Shown here: piece by piece, positions 9,398-18,929 of the stretch
How the letters are laid out: each line of letters opens with the position of its first letter
Numbering within the stretch: position 1 is the first letter of the stretch
Origin: Endozoicomonas sp. G2_2
Lineage (GTDB): Bacteria > Pseudomonadota > Gammaproteobacteria > Nevskiales > Salinisphaeraceae
Assembly: GCF_017744135.1 (NCBI RefSeq)
Contig: NZ_JAGHQU010000001.1
Span: 62,001-126,000, forward strand
DNA length: 64,000 nt
Direction of reading: 5' to 3'
Translations under genes and position numbers: made by a program
Notes under the pieces: generated by a model
Told to the model about the DNA's origin: nothing
The model's database searches: none
What the model saw: only the letters and a program-made list of their open reading frames with translations

Positions 9398-10546
9398 ATG
9401 AACCGATTCCTGTCCACGTGTGCCGCTTCGCTCGCGCTTGTTGCGCTCACGGTTGCCCTGCCTGCCCAGGCGCGCAGCATTTCCTACGCGACGGGTTATC
9501 CGCCGAATTCGATCGGTTCCGATGCGGCGATGAAATACGCCAGCGCGCTCGAGAGGATTTCCGATGGCGATCTCAAGGCGAAGGTCTATTCGATGTCGCT
9601 GCTGAGCTTCAGCGAGGCCGCGCCCGGCATTCGCGACGGCATGGCCGATTCCGGCTTCGTTCTGTTCTCCTATTTTCCGGCCGAGTTTCCGAATACCAAC
9701 CTGGTGTCGGAGCTGACCATGTTGCTGGAGCTCGACGATGTCGAGCCGAGCAAGGCGGGGCTGGCCTATGTCGGCGCGATGTCCGAATTCATCTTCCAGG
9801 ATTGCCCGGAGTGCGTGCAGGAATTCGCCGCCCAGAACCAGGTATTCACCGGCGCCTCGGCGAGCGCGCCCTACATGCTGTTGTGCAACGACAAGGTCGT
9901 GAGCCAGTCCGGTATTCGCGGCAAGCGCGTGCGCAGCGCCGGCGCGCAGTGGGCCCGCTGGGCCGAAGCGGTGGGCGCGACGCCGGTGACCATTTCGGTG
10001 AGCGACGCCTATGAAGCGCTCAACCAGGGCGTACTCGACTGCTCGATCAGCTCCAGCGTGGATCTGGATATCTTCAAGCTCTCGGAAGTGGTGGCGCACG
10101 TGACGCCGGATGTGCCGGGCGGCGTGTTTGGCGGCACCGGTGTGAACAACGTCAACCGTGAAGTCTGGCAGAGCCTGAGCGAGAAACAGCGCAAGGATCT
10201 GCTGCATGCCTCGGCCGTACTCGGCGCCGAAATCAGCTGGGACTATCAGGCCGGCGCCACGAAGGAACTGGAGAATGCGCCGGATGAAGGCATCGCGGTT
10301 CACGCCGCCGATGCGAGCCTGCGCGAAGCGACTCAAGTGTTCATCGAGAAGGACGCCCAGACCATCGCCGACAACTACGCCAAGCGGCATGGCATCGAGC
10401 GCTCCAGCGAAATGGTCGAGACCTTCCGCGGCATCCTCTCGAAGTGGGTCGACCGGGTGGCCGATGTCGACAACGCCGACGATCTGGCCGAACTCTACTG
10501 GAACGAGATCTATTCCAAGGTCGATGTGAGCAGCTACGGCCTTTGA
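9398..10546 (+). CDS. TRAP transporter periplasmic substrate-binding protein (DctP-like)
   Basis: This 382-residue protein begins with a clear signal peptide (cleavage after LPAQA, about residue 25). The mature part has the DctP-type fold pattern, including the conserved GKRVRSAGAQWARWAEAVG stretch that in this family carries the substrate-anchoring arginine region. It would capture an organic acid in the periplasm and deliver it to the DctQM permease encoded at 4448-6312. Two genes lie between the permease and this gene, unusual for TRAP operons, but both share the cluster's operator-like palindrome. A GGAG ribosome site precedes the ATG. Confidence 0.88.
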   Translation: MNRFLSTCAASLALVALTVALPAQARSISYATGYPPNSIGSDAAMKYASALERISDGDLKAKVYSMSLLSFSEAAPGIRDGMADSGFVLFSYFPAEFPNTNLVSELTMLLELDDVEPSKAGLAYVGAMSEFIFQDCPECVQEFAAQNQVFTGASASAPYMLLCNDKVVSQSGIRGKRVRSAGAQWARWAEAVGATPVTISVSDAYEALNQGVLDCSISSSVDLDIFKLSEVVAHVTPDVPGGVFGGTGVNNVNREVWQSLSEKQRKDLLHASAVLGAEISWDYQAGATKELENAPDEGIAVHAADASLREATQVFIEKDAQTIADNYAKRHGIERSSEMVETFRGILSKWVDRVADVDNADDLAELYWNEIYSKVDVSSYGL

Positions 10547-10556
10547 TTCGGGTGGT

Positions 10557-10594
10557 GTCCGCCCGCAGTGCGGCGCGTGCCGCGGCGGGCGGAC
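10557..10594 (+). terminator. Strong hairpin after the TRAP binding-protein gene
   Basis: Ten-base perfect arms (GTCCGCCCGC / GCGGGCGGAC) surround an 18-base loop directly after the stop codon. There is no U-run, so it may act as an mRNA-stabilising or attenuating hairpin that raises binding-protein levels relative to the downstream oxygenase gene. Confidence 0.55.
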
Positions 10595-10614
10595 GATCAC
10601 CGGGTGGCGACGCT

Positions 10615-11553
10615 ATGCAAACCGTTTATGCGAGAAAATGGGGTGTGTGTCACAACCCCGACGTGCGGCGCGAAATCGCAGCGCTGGATGCGCAGCGCGA
10701 TGTCCAGCGCATCGTGCACCTGATGGGCAGCTACGAGTTCTCCTGGGACATCAACCGCGCACTGGAAGTCGCGCTGTTCTACACCTACGGCAGCGAACCG
10801 GTCTCGAAGCTTCTGGATCGCACCGCCGAATTCGAAAAGCACGGCCAGAAGCGCTACGACGACACGGCGCTGTTGATCGGCCATTTCATAGAATCCGGCT
10901 GGGACGGCGACGTCGGGCGCCGCGCGATCGAGCGCATGAACCGCACCCACGCGCATTACCGCATTCACAACGACGAGTTTCTGTTCGTGCTCTGGTCGTT
11001 CATCGAGTTTCCGTTCCGCTGGACCGATCGGCACGGCCGCCGCCGAATGACGGCACACGAAAAACAGGCCTGGTTCAATTTCTGGTTCGAGATCGGCCGG
11101 CGGATGAATCTCGCCGCCATACCCGAAACGAAAGCGGCATTCGATGCGTTCATTCAACGCTACGAAGACAAGAACTTTGTCTACGCTGACAGCAGTGCAC
11201 GGGTCAGCGACGCCACGGTACGCATCATGGAGAACTGGCTGCCCGCGTTCATGCGGCCCGCCGTCAAACCGATCGTTGCCTGCCTCATGCCCGCGCAGTT
11301 TCTCGATGCGGTCGGCTACAAGCGACCACCCGCCTGGCGCCGGCGTGCGGTGGAGACGGTGCTGCGCGTGGTCGGGCTGTTCAATCGTGTGTTCGCGTTC
11401 GGCGATTATCCCGGCGAAACCGTCAAGCGCCGCCAGCGAACCTATCCGTCGGGCTATTCCATAGAAGACATGCAGCCGGTCAATCTCACCGAGCGCGTCA
11501 GTCGACGAGCCAGGACCGCCAGCGAGTCATCGGCGACGGACGAGGCGCGCTGA
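10615..11553 (+). CDS. MpaB-family oxygenase-like protein (DUF2236)
   Basis: This 312-residue protein resembles the DUF2236 / MpaB family, which includes fungal MpaB and, more distantly, the rubber oxygenase Lcp, heme enzymes that cleave isoprenoid double bonds. The conserved core around residues 108-145, RMNRTHAHYRIHNDEF followed by the FIEFPF helix, matches the family. The ATG at 10615 was chosen because the family N-terminus begins here; the frame is open further upstream without similarity. In this context it could act on an unsaturated or isoprenoid side chain before beta-oxidation. Family membership is fairly secure; the reaction is not. Confidence 0.7.
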   Translation: MQTVYARKWGVCHNPDVRREIAALDAQRDVQRIVHLMGSYEFSWDINRALEVALFYTYGSEPVSKLLDRTAEFEKHGQKRYDDTALLIGHFIESGWDGDVGRRAIERMNRTHAHYRIHNDEFLFVLWSFIEFPFRWTDRHGRRRMTAHEKQAWFNFWFEIGRRMNLAAIPETKAAFDAFIQRYEDKNFVYADSSARVSDATVRIMENWLPAFMRPAVKPIVACLMPAQFLDAVGYKRPPAWRRRAVETVLRVVGLFNRVFAFGDYPGETVKRRQRTYPSGYSIEDMQPVNLTERVSRRARTASESSATDEAR

Positions 11554-11562
11554 ACCGCCGAA

Positions 11563-11578
11563 TCGTCGGGTTCGACGA
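11563..11578. promoter_or_regulatory. Operator-like palindrome, copy 5 of 5
   Basis: The sequence TCGTCGGGTTCGACGA has perfect 6-base arms. It begins 136 bases ahead of the paired acyl-CoA dehydrogenase genes, just after the oxygenase stop codon. Confidence 0.62.
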
Positions 11579-11698
11579 TGAACACGGCTTGGGACCGCGC
11601 CACACTGCGGAACCAGCCGCGCCGCTGTTTTCGGCGCGTTGGCCGGACAGGGCGGTGTGCGCTGTCTCGCTTGCCGGGCCTGCCGCGGAGTATTGGCG

Positions 11699-12910
11699 AT
11701 GACCGAATCAGACAACCCGGACCTCACCGATTTTCGCCGTGACGTGCGTGATTTCATCGAACGCGCCGCCGACGACGAGATCCGCGAGGCCGGGCGCAAG
11801 ACCACGAGTTTCTTCCCGCCGTTTGCGCCGACCATGCGCTGGCATCGTCTGCTGCACGCGCAGGGCTGGTCCGCGCCGTCATGGCCGCGCGAACACGGTG
11901 GGCCGGGTTGGTCGGTCGCGCAGCAGAAAGCCTTCGAGGAGGAATGCCGCGCGGCCCGGGTGCCGCCGCTGCTGCCGCAGGGGCTGTCCATGGTCGGCCC
12001 GGCGATCATGCGTTTCGGCACCGAGGCGCAGAAGGCCGCCCATCTGCCCGGCATTCTGTCGGGCGAGCATTTCTGGACCCAGGGCTATTCGGAGCCGAAC
12101 GCGGGGTCGGACCTCGCCAGCCTGAGCTGCCGGGCCGAGCGCCGCGGCGATCACTACGTGATCAACGGCAGCAAGACCTGGACCACCTATGCCCACCACG
12201 CCGATCGCATGTTCCTGCTGGTACGCACCGAGGCCGGTGGCAAGCCGCAGCAGGGCATCAGCTTCTTTCTGCTCGACGATCTTGACCGGCCCGGGCTGAC
12301 GATTCGCCCCATCATTGGCCTGGACGGGCTGCCCGAGCAGTGCGACGTGTTCTTCGACGACGTCGAGGTGCCGCTGGATAGCTGCCTGGGCGAAGAGAAC
12401 GACGGCTGGAGCGTGGCCAAATACCTGCTCGAGCACGAACGCGGCGGCAGCTCCTCGTTCGCGGCCCATTTTCGTCAGGAACTGGCCTTCATTCGCCGCA
12501 TCGCGGTTGAAACCGGCGACGGCTTCGGTGGCGTGCTCGCCGACGACCCGGTCTTCCAGCAGCGTTTTTCACAGCTCGCCCTGGACGTGGCGATGGTCGA
12601 TGCCACCGAGGTGAAGTTCGCAGCACTCGACAAGGGCTCGCCCGAATCCGGGCCGATGAGTTCGATGATCAAGATCACCGCGATGGAGACGCTGCAGCGC
12701 ATCAACGAACTGGCCATCGACACGGTCGGCACGCCGACGCTCACCCTGCAGATCGAAGCGCTGGTCGTAGGCAGCGACACGCCGCCTATCGGCTCGCCCG
12801 ACACGCTCACGGCGATGCCGAAATATCTCAACAACCGCGCGGCCACCATCTTTGGCGGCAGCAGCGAAATCCAGCGCAACATCATCGCCAAGACCCTGCT
12901 CGCGCCCTGA
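11699..12910 (+). CDS. Acyl-CoA dehydrogenase, subunit of a probable heteromeric pair
   Basis: This 403-residue acyl-CoA dehydrogenase carries YSEPNAGSDLAS, KTWTTYAHHAD and the C-terminal FGGSSEIQRNIIAK motif. It is followed after 27 bases by a second, shorter acyl-CoA dehydrogenase. Side-by-side divergent pairs of this kind are known to form alpha2-beta2 enzymes, as for FadE/ChsE enzymes that act on sterol side chains and bulky acyl-CoAs. The start ATG at 11699 begins MTESDNPDL, the normal N-terminus; a longer frame exists but is cysteine-rich and unlike the family. Substrate unknown, probably branched or bulky. Confidence 0.87.
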   Translation: MTESDNPDLTDFRRDVRDFIERAADDEIREAGRKTTSFFPPFAPTMRWHRLLHAQGWSAPSWPREHGGPGWSVAQQKAFEEECRAARVPPLLPQGLSMVGPAIMRFGTEAQKAAHLPGILSGEHFWTQGYSEPNAGSDLASLSCRAERRGDHYVINGSKTWTTYAHHADRMFLLVRTEAGGKPQQGISFFLLDDLDRPGLTIRPIIGLDGLPEQCDVFFDDVEVPLDSCLGEENDGWSVAKYLLEHERGGSSSFAAHFRQELAFIRRIAVETGDGFGGVLADDPVFQQRFSQLALDVAMVDATEVKFAALDKGSPESGPMSSMIKITAMETLQRINELAIDTVGTPTLTLQIEALVVGSDTPPIGSPDTLTAMPKYLNNRAATIFGGSSEIQRNIIAKTLLAP

Positions 12911-12937
12911 GCGCGGCACGCTCTGCGGGAACGGACC

Positions 12938-14074
12938 ATGTCATCACTTTCTGCCGAAATGCGCGCCATGCTCGACGACAGCGTCGACAAGTTTCTGCGC
13001 GACCACTACAGCTTCGATGCGCGCCGGGCGCAGGTCGAATCCGTGTCCGGATACGCGCCGGATCACTGGCAACAGTTCGCCGAACTCGGCTGGCTCGGCA
13101 TCCCCTTTGCCGAAGACGACGGCGGGCTCGGCGGCACCGTCACCGACACGCTCGGGTTGATGCGGCGCTTCGGCCGCGCGCTCGTGGTCGAGCCCTATCT
13201 CGGCGTGGTCGGGCTGGCCGGGCAGGCCATTGCGAACAGCGCGAATACCGACCTAAAAGCGTCGCTGCTGCCGGGCCTGATCGCCGGCGAGATCCTGCCG
13301 GTATTGGCCTGGGAAGAAACGCGCTCGCGCGGCAATCCGGCTTATGTCGAAACGCGTGCCCAGCCAACGGCCGAGGGCTGGCAGATCGACGGCGAAAAGA
13401 TCACCGTGCTGAACGCGCCGCAGGCCACGCATGTGGTCGTCTCGGCACGCAGCGCCGGGAACGCGGTCGACGACGACGGTATCGAGCTGTTCGTCGTGGC
13501 CGTGGACACGCCGGGCGTCACGGTCGAAGGGTTTGCGACCGTGGACGGCCATCGCGCGGGCCGAGTGTATTTCGACGCCGTTGCCGTGACGCCGGAACAG
13601 CGCTTGAATAACGACGGCGAGGGCGGTGTGCTTTTGGGGCGGGCCATCGACGCCGGCTGTCTCATGCTGGCGGCAGAAGCGATCGGGGCGATGGAGACGC
13701 TGCTCGACAAGACCATCGCCTATACCCAGACGCGCAAGCAGTTCGGCATGCCGATCGCGGGTTTTCAGGTGCTCCAGCATCGGATGGTCGATATGTATAT
13801 CGCGTTGACCAACGCCGAGAACCTGTTCGAACAGACGGTCGCCGAGCACGGCGGTCAGGCGACAATGCCCGCGCCGGCTGCGGCCCTGCTCAAGGCGGGC
13901 ATCAGCCAGTCGGCGCGATATATCGGTCAGCAGGCGATTCAGCTGCATGGCGGCATCGGCATGACCGACGAACTCGATGTCGGCCACTACTTCAAGCGCC
14001 TGACCGCACTGTCGCTGCTGTTCGGCGGCGTTGACACCCATCTCAAGCGCTACTGGCGAGCCACGGCTGCCTGA
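12938..14074 (+). CDS. Acyl-CoA dehydrogenase, second subunit of the pair
   Basis: This 378-residue protein has the acyl-CoA dehydrogenase fold but a weaker substrate motif, with LAWEETRSRG where the upstream protein has YSEPNAGSD. It ends in QLHGGIGMTDELDVGHYFKR, as in the beta subunits of heteromeric acyl-CoA dehydrogenases. Together with the preceding gene (27-base gap) it probably forms an alpha2-beta2 enzyme with half the usual active sites. A hairpin follows, so this is the likely end of the operon. Confidence 0.86.
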   Translation: MSSLSAEMRAMLDDSVDKFLRDHYSFDARRAQVESVSGYAPDHWQQFAELGWLGIPFAEDDGGLGGTVTDTLGLMRRFGRALVVEPYLGVVGLAGQAIANSANTDLKASLLPGLIAGEILPVLAWEETRSRGNPAYVETRAQPTAEGWQIDGEKITVLNAPQATHVVVSARSAGNAVDDDGIELFVVAVDTPGVTVEGFATVDGHRAGRVYFDAVAVTPEQRLNNDGEGGVLLGRAIDAGCLMLAAEAIGAMETLLDKTIAYTQTRKQFGMPIAGFQVLQHRMVDMYIALTNAENLFEQTVAEHGGQATMPAPAAALLKAGISQSARYIGQQAIQLHGGIGMTDELDVGHYFKRLTALSLLFGGVDTHLKRYWRATAA

Positions 14075-14082
14075 GGGCGGTT

Positions 14083-14111
14083 CGCCCGGGCGCCCGGGCG
14101 TTCGTTCTGTT
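14083..14111 (+). terminator. Hairpin terminator of the acyl-CoA cluster
   Basis: An 18-base self-complementary block (CGCCCGGGC repeated around a GC centre, 14083-14100) is followed by a T-rich tail, TTCGTTCTGTT. It lies 9 bases after the stop of the last acyl-CoA dehydrogenase gene. Confidence 0.6.
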
Positions 14112-14360
14112 AGTATCCGCGCGCTCGAAAGGCCGGCCTCGGCACAGGCGGTGTCGCACGGCAGGCCGGAACGCAACCGAGCGCAGCCGCGCCTGTCGCA
14201 TTCGCGACCGCCATGCCGCGATCCCCGCGGGTTCTGGCCCGGCGCTTGCTCTCCGAAACGACTACTCCGGTGTCTGATGTAACAGGCGCCATCGACACGT
14301 TCGCTGCGCGGGCCAGGCCGGCTCGCGTGGCGGCGTATCGTTCAGCAGGCACGAGAGACG

Positions 14361-15848
14361 ATGATCCAATCGATACGACAGACCTGGTTTTCCAACATCC
14401 GCGCCGACGTGCTCGCCGGTACGGTGGTGGCCCTGGCACTGATTCCGGAGGCGATCGCCTTCTCGATCATCGCCGGGGTGGACCCGAAGGTGGGGCTCTA
14501 TGCCTCCTTCTGTATCTGCGTGGTGATTGCCTTCGCAGGCGGGCGACCGGGCATGATCTCGGCCGCCACCGGCGCCATGGCGCTGTTGATGACCACGCTG
14601 GTAGCCGAACATGGGCTGCAGTACCTGCTCGCCGCGACCCTGCTCACCGGCGTGCTGCAGATATTCGCCGGTGTGCTGCGCCTGGGCGAGTTAATGCGCT
14701 TCGTATCCCGATCCGTGGTCACCGGCTTCGTCAACGCATTGGCGATCCTGATCTTCATGGCCCAGCTGCCCGAGCTCACCGACGTGACCTGGCATGTCTA
14801 TGCCATGACGGCGGCGGGGCTCGGCATCATCTATCTGTTTCCCTATGTGCCGGTGATCGGGCGCATGCTGCCCTCGCCGCTGATCTGCATTCTGGTGCTC
14901 ACGGGCGTCTATATGGCGTCGGGGCTGAGCATCAACACGGTCGGCGACATGGGCGAACTGCCGGATACGCTGCCGGTATTCCTGTGGCCGGAAGTGCCGC
15001 TGAATCTGGAAACGCTGAAGATCATCCTGCCGTATTCGATCATGCTGACCGTGGTCGGCCTGATGGAATCGATGATGACGGCGACTATTGTCGATGACCT
15101 GACCGACACCAACAGCGACAAGAACCGCGAATGCCGCGGCCAGGGCATCGCCAACCTCAGCGCCGGCCTGCTTGGCGGCATGGCGGGTTGCGGCATGATT
15201 GGCCAGTCGGTGATCAACATCAAATCCGGCGGGCGTACGCGGCTTTCCACGCTCTGTGCGGGCGTGGTGCTGCTGATCATGGTGGTGTTCCTGTCCGACT
15301 GGGTGTCGCGTATTCCCATGGCCGCGCTGGTGGCGGTGATGATCATGGTCTCGATCGGCACCTTCAGCTGGGAGTCGCTGCGCGATATGCGCAAGCATCC
15401 CTTGAGCACGAATATCGTGATGGTCACGGTGGTCGTGGTGGTGGTCGCCACCCACAATCTCGCCATCGGCGTGTTCGTCGGCGTGCTGCTGTCGTCGCTG
15501 TTCTTTGCCAATAAGGTCGGCCGGCTGCTCTATATCGGCAGTACGGAAAGCACTGACGGGCGCGGGCGCGAATACGAAGTGGTCGGCCAGGTGTTCTTCA
15601 CCTCGGCCGAGAAATTCGTGGCCGGCTTCGATTTCAAGGAAGCGCTGGATCATGTGCGGATCGACCTGCGCCGGGCCCACTTCTGGGACATCACCGCAGT
15701 GGGTGCGCTCGACAAGGTGGTGCTGAAATTCCGGCGTGAAGGCGCCGAGGTCGATATCGTGGGCCTCAACGAGGCCAGCGCGACGCTGGTCGATCGTATC
15801 GCCGTGCACGACAAGCCGGATGCCGAGAAGCTGCTCGGCGGCCACTAG
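14361..15848 (+). CDS. SulP-family (SLC26) anion transporter with STAS domain
   Basis: This 495-residue membrane protein starts with the SulP hallmark [26 protein letters not shown] and has about ten further hydrophobic segments up to residue 390. The C-terminal 90 residues (about 400-490) are a cytoplasmic STAS-like domain ending in the sheet/helix pattern [15 protein letters not shown]. Members move sulfate, bicarbonate or dicarboxylates, often with sodium or protons. A universal stress protein follows after 33 bases, a common partner of SulP genes. The substrate cannot be told from the sequence. Confidence 0.9.
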   Translation: MIQSIRQTWFSNIRADVLAGTVVALALIPEAIAFSIIAGVDPKVGLYASFCICVVIAFAGGRPGMISAATGAMALLMTTLVAEHGLQYLLAATLLTGVLQIFAGVLRLGELMRFVSRSVVTGFVNALAILIFMAQLPELTDVTWHVYAMTAAGLGIIYLFPYVPVIGRMLPSPLICILVLTGVYMASGLSINTVGDMGELPDTLPVFLWPEVPLNLETLKIILPYSIMLTVVGLMESMMTATIVDDLTDTNSDKNRECRGQGIANLSAGLLGGMAGCGMIGQSVINIKSGGRTRLSTLCAGVVLLIMVVFLSDWVSRIPMAALVAVMIMVSIGTFSWESLRDMRKHPLSTNIVMVTVVVVVVATHNLAIGVFVGVLLSSLFFANKVGRLLYIGSTESTDGRGREYEVVGQVFFTSAEKFVAGFDFKEALDHVRIDLRRAHFWDITAVGALDKVVLKFRREGAEVDIVGLNEASATLVDRIAVHDKPDAEKLLGGH

Positions 15849-15881
15849 AAACAAGACAGAACGACAGATCGAGGAGATTTC

Positions 15882-16739
15882 ATGAGCGAGCGCCATGTCA
15901 CCGCCTGTATCGACGGTTCGGCCTATTCGCAGGCGGTATGCGACGCGGCCGCCTGGGCGAGCCTGCGCCTGGATATCGGCCTGACCTTCGTGCACGTCAT
16001 CGACAAGGCCGGCCGGGCGGCGGAATCCGACGTCAGCGGCCAGATCGGCCTGGGTTCGCGCGAGCATCTGCTGGCCGAACTCGCCCAGCTCGACGAACAG
16101 CGCGCGCGTATAGACCGCGAACAGGGCCGGCTGATGCTGGATGCCGCCTGCGAACGCGCCGCGGCCGACGGCGTGGCCAACGCCATGTCACGCCAGCGCC
16201 ACGGCGCGCTTGCCGAAACGCTTGTAGAAATGGAGCCTCAGACTCGATTGCTTGTGCTCGGCAAGCGCGGCGAGACGGCCGACACCGCGCACGAACATCT
16301 GGGTTCGAATCTCGAGCGAGTGATCCGCTCGCTGCATTGCCCGATCCTGATCACACCGCCGGACTTCACCGCGCCGCAACGGATCGTCGTGTCCTTCGAC
16401 GGCAGTCGCACGGCACGGGCGATGATCGAACGCATCGCCAACAGCCCGCTGTTCGACGGTGTGGAATGCCATCTAGTGTTTGTCGGCGAGGCGAGCGCTG
16501 ACTGTCGCAAGAAGCTCGACGAGGCTAAGGCCGCGCTGGAAGGCGTCTGTGCCAGCGTGACCATCGCGATTCTGGAAGGCGAGGTGGAATCCAGCCTGCG
16601 CGCCTACAAGCAGTCGCACGCCATCGACATGCTGGTCATGGGCGCCTATGGCCATTCGCGGATTCGCCACCTGTTGGTGGGCAGCACCACCACCGAGATG
16701 ATCCGGCGCGCCGGCATGCCGGTGCTGATCCTGCGCTAG
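15882..16739 (+). CDS. Tandem universal stress protein
   Basis: This 285-residue protein contains two Usp domains (about residues 1-148 and 155-285). The second keeps the ATP-binding pattern G-x2-G-x9-G-S/T (GAYGHSRIRHLLVGST); the first has the degenerate GKRGE...LGSNLERV. The arrangement is that of UspE-like proteins. GAGGAG precedes the ATG. It is linked to the SulP gene and may adjust transport activity in response to ATP/AMP level, but this is inferred from co-location only. A strong terminator follows. Confidence 0.9.
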   Translation: MSERHVTACIDGSAYSQAVCDAAAWASLRLDIGLTFVHVIDKAGRAAESDVSGQIGLGSREHLLAELAQLDEQRARIDREQGRLMLDAACERAAADGVANAMSRQRHGALAETLVEMEPQTRLLVLGKRGETADTAHEHLGSNLERVIRSLHCPILITPPDFTAPQRIVVSFDGSRTARAMIERIANSPLFDGVECHLVFVGEASADCRKKLDEAKAALEGVCASVTIAILEGEVESSLRAYKQSHAIDMLVMGAYGHSRIRHLLVGSTTTEMIRRAGMPVLILR

Positions 16740-16758
16740 GGTCGGTAGCGCACGCATG

Positions 16759-16789
16759 AAAAAGGGGGCGATTTCTCGCCCCCTTTTTT
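16759..16789. terminator. Bidirectional rho-independent terminator
   Basis: A perfect GC stem (GGGGGCGA / TCGCCCCC, loop TTTC) is flanked by A5 and T6, so it works in both directions. It sits between the convergent universal-stress and alcohol dehydrogenase genes. Confidence 0.93.
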
Positions 16790-16827
16790 ATCGGCCGTTC
16801 ACACCGACGTTTGGCTTGGCGCCCCGA

Positions 16828-17991
16828 TTACGGCGTCATCACCACCTTGATGCAGCCATCCTGCTTGGCATTGAAGTTGGCGTAGGCCTCGGGGGCCTCA
16901 GTCAGCTTGTGCCGATGGGTGATGATGAAGGACGGATCGATCAGGCCCTGCTCGACGGTGTTGAGCAGCGGCTTGAGATAACCCTGCATATGGGTCTGGC
17001 CGCCCTTGACCGACAGCGACTTGTTCATCAGCGCGTTGATGGCAAAGCCGTCCACCTTGTCGGTATACACGCCGGGCAGCGACAGCCGGCCACCCTTGCG
17101 CACGGACATGATCATCTCGTTGACCGCATGCGGGTGGTTGTCTTCGCTGGAATCGGCACTGCGACGCTCGTATTCCGGATCGCCCTGGCCGTGCGCCTCG
17201 GCGCCGACACAGTCGATGCCGCAATCCGGGCCGCGCCCGCCGGTCATCTCCATGAGTTTTTCGTAGACGTTTTCCTTCTCGAAGTTGATCACTTCGGCGC
17301 CGGCTTTTTCGTTGGCCAGCTTCAGGCGTTCCGGCACGCGATCGATCGCGATCACGCGGCCCGCGCCCATCATCCAGGCGCTGCGAATGGCGAACTGGCC
17401 GACCGGGCCGCAGCCCCAGATGGCAACCGTGTCGCCGGCTTCCATGTCGCACTGGTCGACAGCCTGATAGCCGGTCGGATAGATGTCGGACAGGAACAGC
17501 AGCTGATCGTCACGCAGGTCGGATTCGACCTTGATCGGGCCGACGTCGGCATAGGGCACGCGCACGTATTCGGCCTGGCCGCCCGGAATGCCGCCGAGCA
17601 GATGCGAATAACCGAACAGCGCGGCCGGCGAATGGCCCATGAGTTCGGCGGCCTGGTCGGCGTTCGGGTTGGACTCGTCGCACAGCGAGTACAGATGCTT
17701 GTTGCAGAAGAAGCAGCTGCCGCAGGAGATGGTGAACGGCACCACCACGCGATCGCCCTTCTTGAGGTTGTTCACGGCCGAGCCGGTTTCCACGACCTCG
17801 CCCATGAACTCGTGGCCGAGCACGTCGCCTTCCTGCATGCCGGCCATCAGGCCGTTGTACAGATGCAGGTCCGAACCGCAGATTGCGGTGGCGGTGATCT
17901 TGATGATGGCGTCGCGATCCTGCTGGATGGTGGGATCGTCGACGTTGTCGACACGCACGTCGTGGGTGCCGTGCCAGGTCAATGCTTTCAT
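16828..17991 (-). CDS. Zinc-dependent alcohol dehydrogenase (formaldehyde-dehydrogenase-like)
   Basis: This 387-residue medium-chain dehydrogenase has the catalytic zinc site (AICGSDLH and GHEFMGEV), the structural zinc cysteines [15 protein letters not shown] and a Rossmann motif ([10 protein letters not shown]). It belongs to the COG1063 group that includes glutathione-independent formaldehyde dehydrogenase-like enzymes. The ATG at 17991 starts MKALTWHG, the family's normal beginning. The upstream gene on the same strand encodes an S-(hydroxymethyl)glutathione synthase, so a role in formaldehyde or short-aldehyde disposal is likely. The true substrate is not certain. Confidence 0.87.
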   Translation of the reverse strand: MKALTWHGTHDVRVDNVDDPTIQQDRDAIIKITATAICGSDLHLYNGLMAGMQEGDVLGHEFMGEVVETGSAVNNLKKGDRVVVPFTISCGSCFFCNKHLYSLCDESNPNADQAAELMGHSPAALFGYSHLLGGIPGGQAEYVRVPYADVGPIKVESDLRDDQLLFLSDIYPTGYQAVDQCDMEAGDTVAIWGCGPVGQFAIRSAWMMGAGRVIAIDRVPERLKLANEKAGAEVINFEKENVYEKLMEMTGGRGPDCGIDCVGAEAHGQGDPEYERRSADSSEDNHPHAVNEMIMSVRKGGRLSLPGVYTDKVDGFAINALMNKSLSVKGGQTHMQGYLKPLLNTVEQGLIDPSFIITHRHKLTEAPEAYANFNAKQDGCIKVVMTP

Positions 17992-18133
17992 GAAGTGCTC
18001 GCAGTATTCGGATGGTTTCCTACGAGCACCATGCCCACCCGGCATGTGCAGGGAAATGCGGAATAACCCTGAAGACTAGAGCGGCAAAAGACCTTTGCGG
18101 CGAAGGCGCGCCGGCTTCTGCATGTGGCGTGAT

Positions 18134-18162
18134 ACCCGGCCGAGCAGGGTGCCCGGCCGGGT
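18134..18162. terminator. GC hairpin between gfa and the alcohol dehydrogenase gene
   Basis: Nine-base perfect arms (ACCCGGCCG / CGGCCGGGT) enclose an 11-base loop directly downstream of gfa on the minus strand. No U-run follows, so it may only reduce read-through into the alcohol dehydrogenase gene. Confidence 0.45.
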
Positions 18163-18176
18163 TCGGAACGTTCGCG

Positions 18177-18743
18177 CTAGAGGACGCCTTTCTGTTTCGC
18201 GGTGTGGGTCGCGATCACGTCCATCAGGGTTGGCGACAGGCAGTCGTAGGGTTCCAGGCCCTGGTCGTGCAGATGGCGGCGAATCTCGCCCATCTTGTCG
18301 GGGTTGGTGCCGGACTCGATGATCGACGACACGAAGGCGGCGAACTGCGGCGGCTCCCAGCCGTCCTCGTCGGAGAGTTCGGTATGGATGAAATCCAGCC
18401 CGTGGAAGGGGTGGTTGCTGTCCTCGATACGGCCGTACATGTGGGCGCCGCATTCGCTGCAGGCATGACGCTTGATGGCCGCCGATTCGTTCACGACCTT
18501 GAGCCGGTCCTCATTCTGGGTGACCTTCACGCTGTCGCGCGGCACCACGGCGATCTGCGCAAACATCGCGCCTTCCGGTTTCCAGCACATGGTGCAGCCG
18601 CAGACATGGTTGTGCGCGCACTGGGACGATACGCTGACCTCGACCGGGTTGCTGCTGCATTTGCAGCGCAGGGTGCCGCCGGAGAAGTTGTCGGCGGCCG
18701 GCGTCATGCCCTTGTCCACGGAGGGATGTATCGTGATGCTCAT
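18177..18743 (-). CDS. gfa: S-(hydroxymethyl)glutathione synthase
   Basis: This 188-residue protein matches Gfa, a zinc enzyme that speeds the condensation of formaldehyde with glutathione. Paired zinc-binding cysteines are visible: CKCSS, CGCTMCW and [15 protein letters not shown], in the expected order. The ATG at 18743 has a good GAGGAG site; the frame upstream of it is unrelated. It pairs with the zinc alcohol dehydrogenase downstream to form a formaldehyde detoxification unit, useful in a cell that oxidises alcohols with PQQ enzymes. Confidence 0.92.
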   Translation of the reverse strand: MSITIHPSVDKGMTPAADNFSGGTLRCKCSSNPVEVSVSSQCAHNHVCGCTMCWKPEGAMFAQIAVVPRDSVKVTQNEDRLKVVNESAAIKRHACSECGAHMYGRIEDSNHPFHGLDFIHTELSDEDGWEPPQFAAFVSSIIESGTNPDKMGEIRRHLHDQGLEPYDCLSPTLMDVIATHTAKQKGVL

Positions 18744-18929
18744 GCGTTCTCCTCGCTTTGCTCTGGGTTTGTCTTTTTTCGGACGTCGATTCGGCAACCG
18801 GGCTGATCGCCGGTCTGCAATCAACACTACGCCGCTAGTGGGACACGTCAAATATGACCTTGGGATTGCATCGGGATGCGTCGCGCCGCGTGGCGGCCAT
18901 GTCGCAGCGTTTGCAAAAGACATGGGGTC

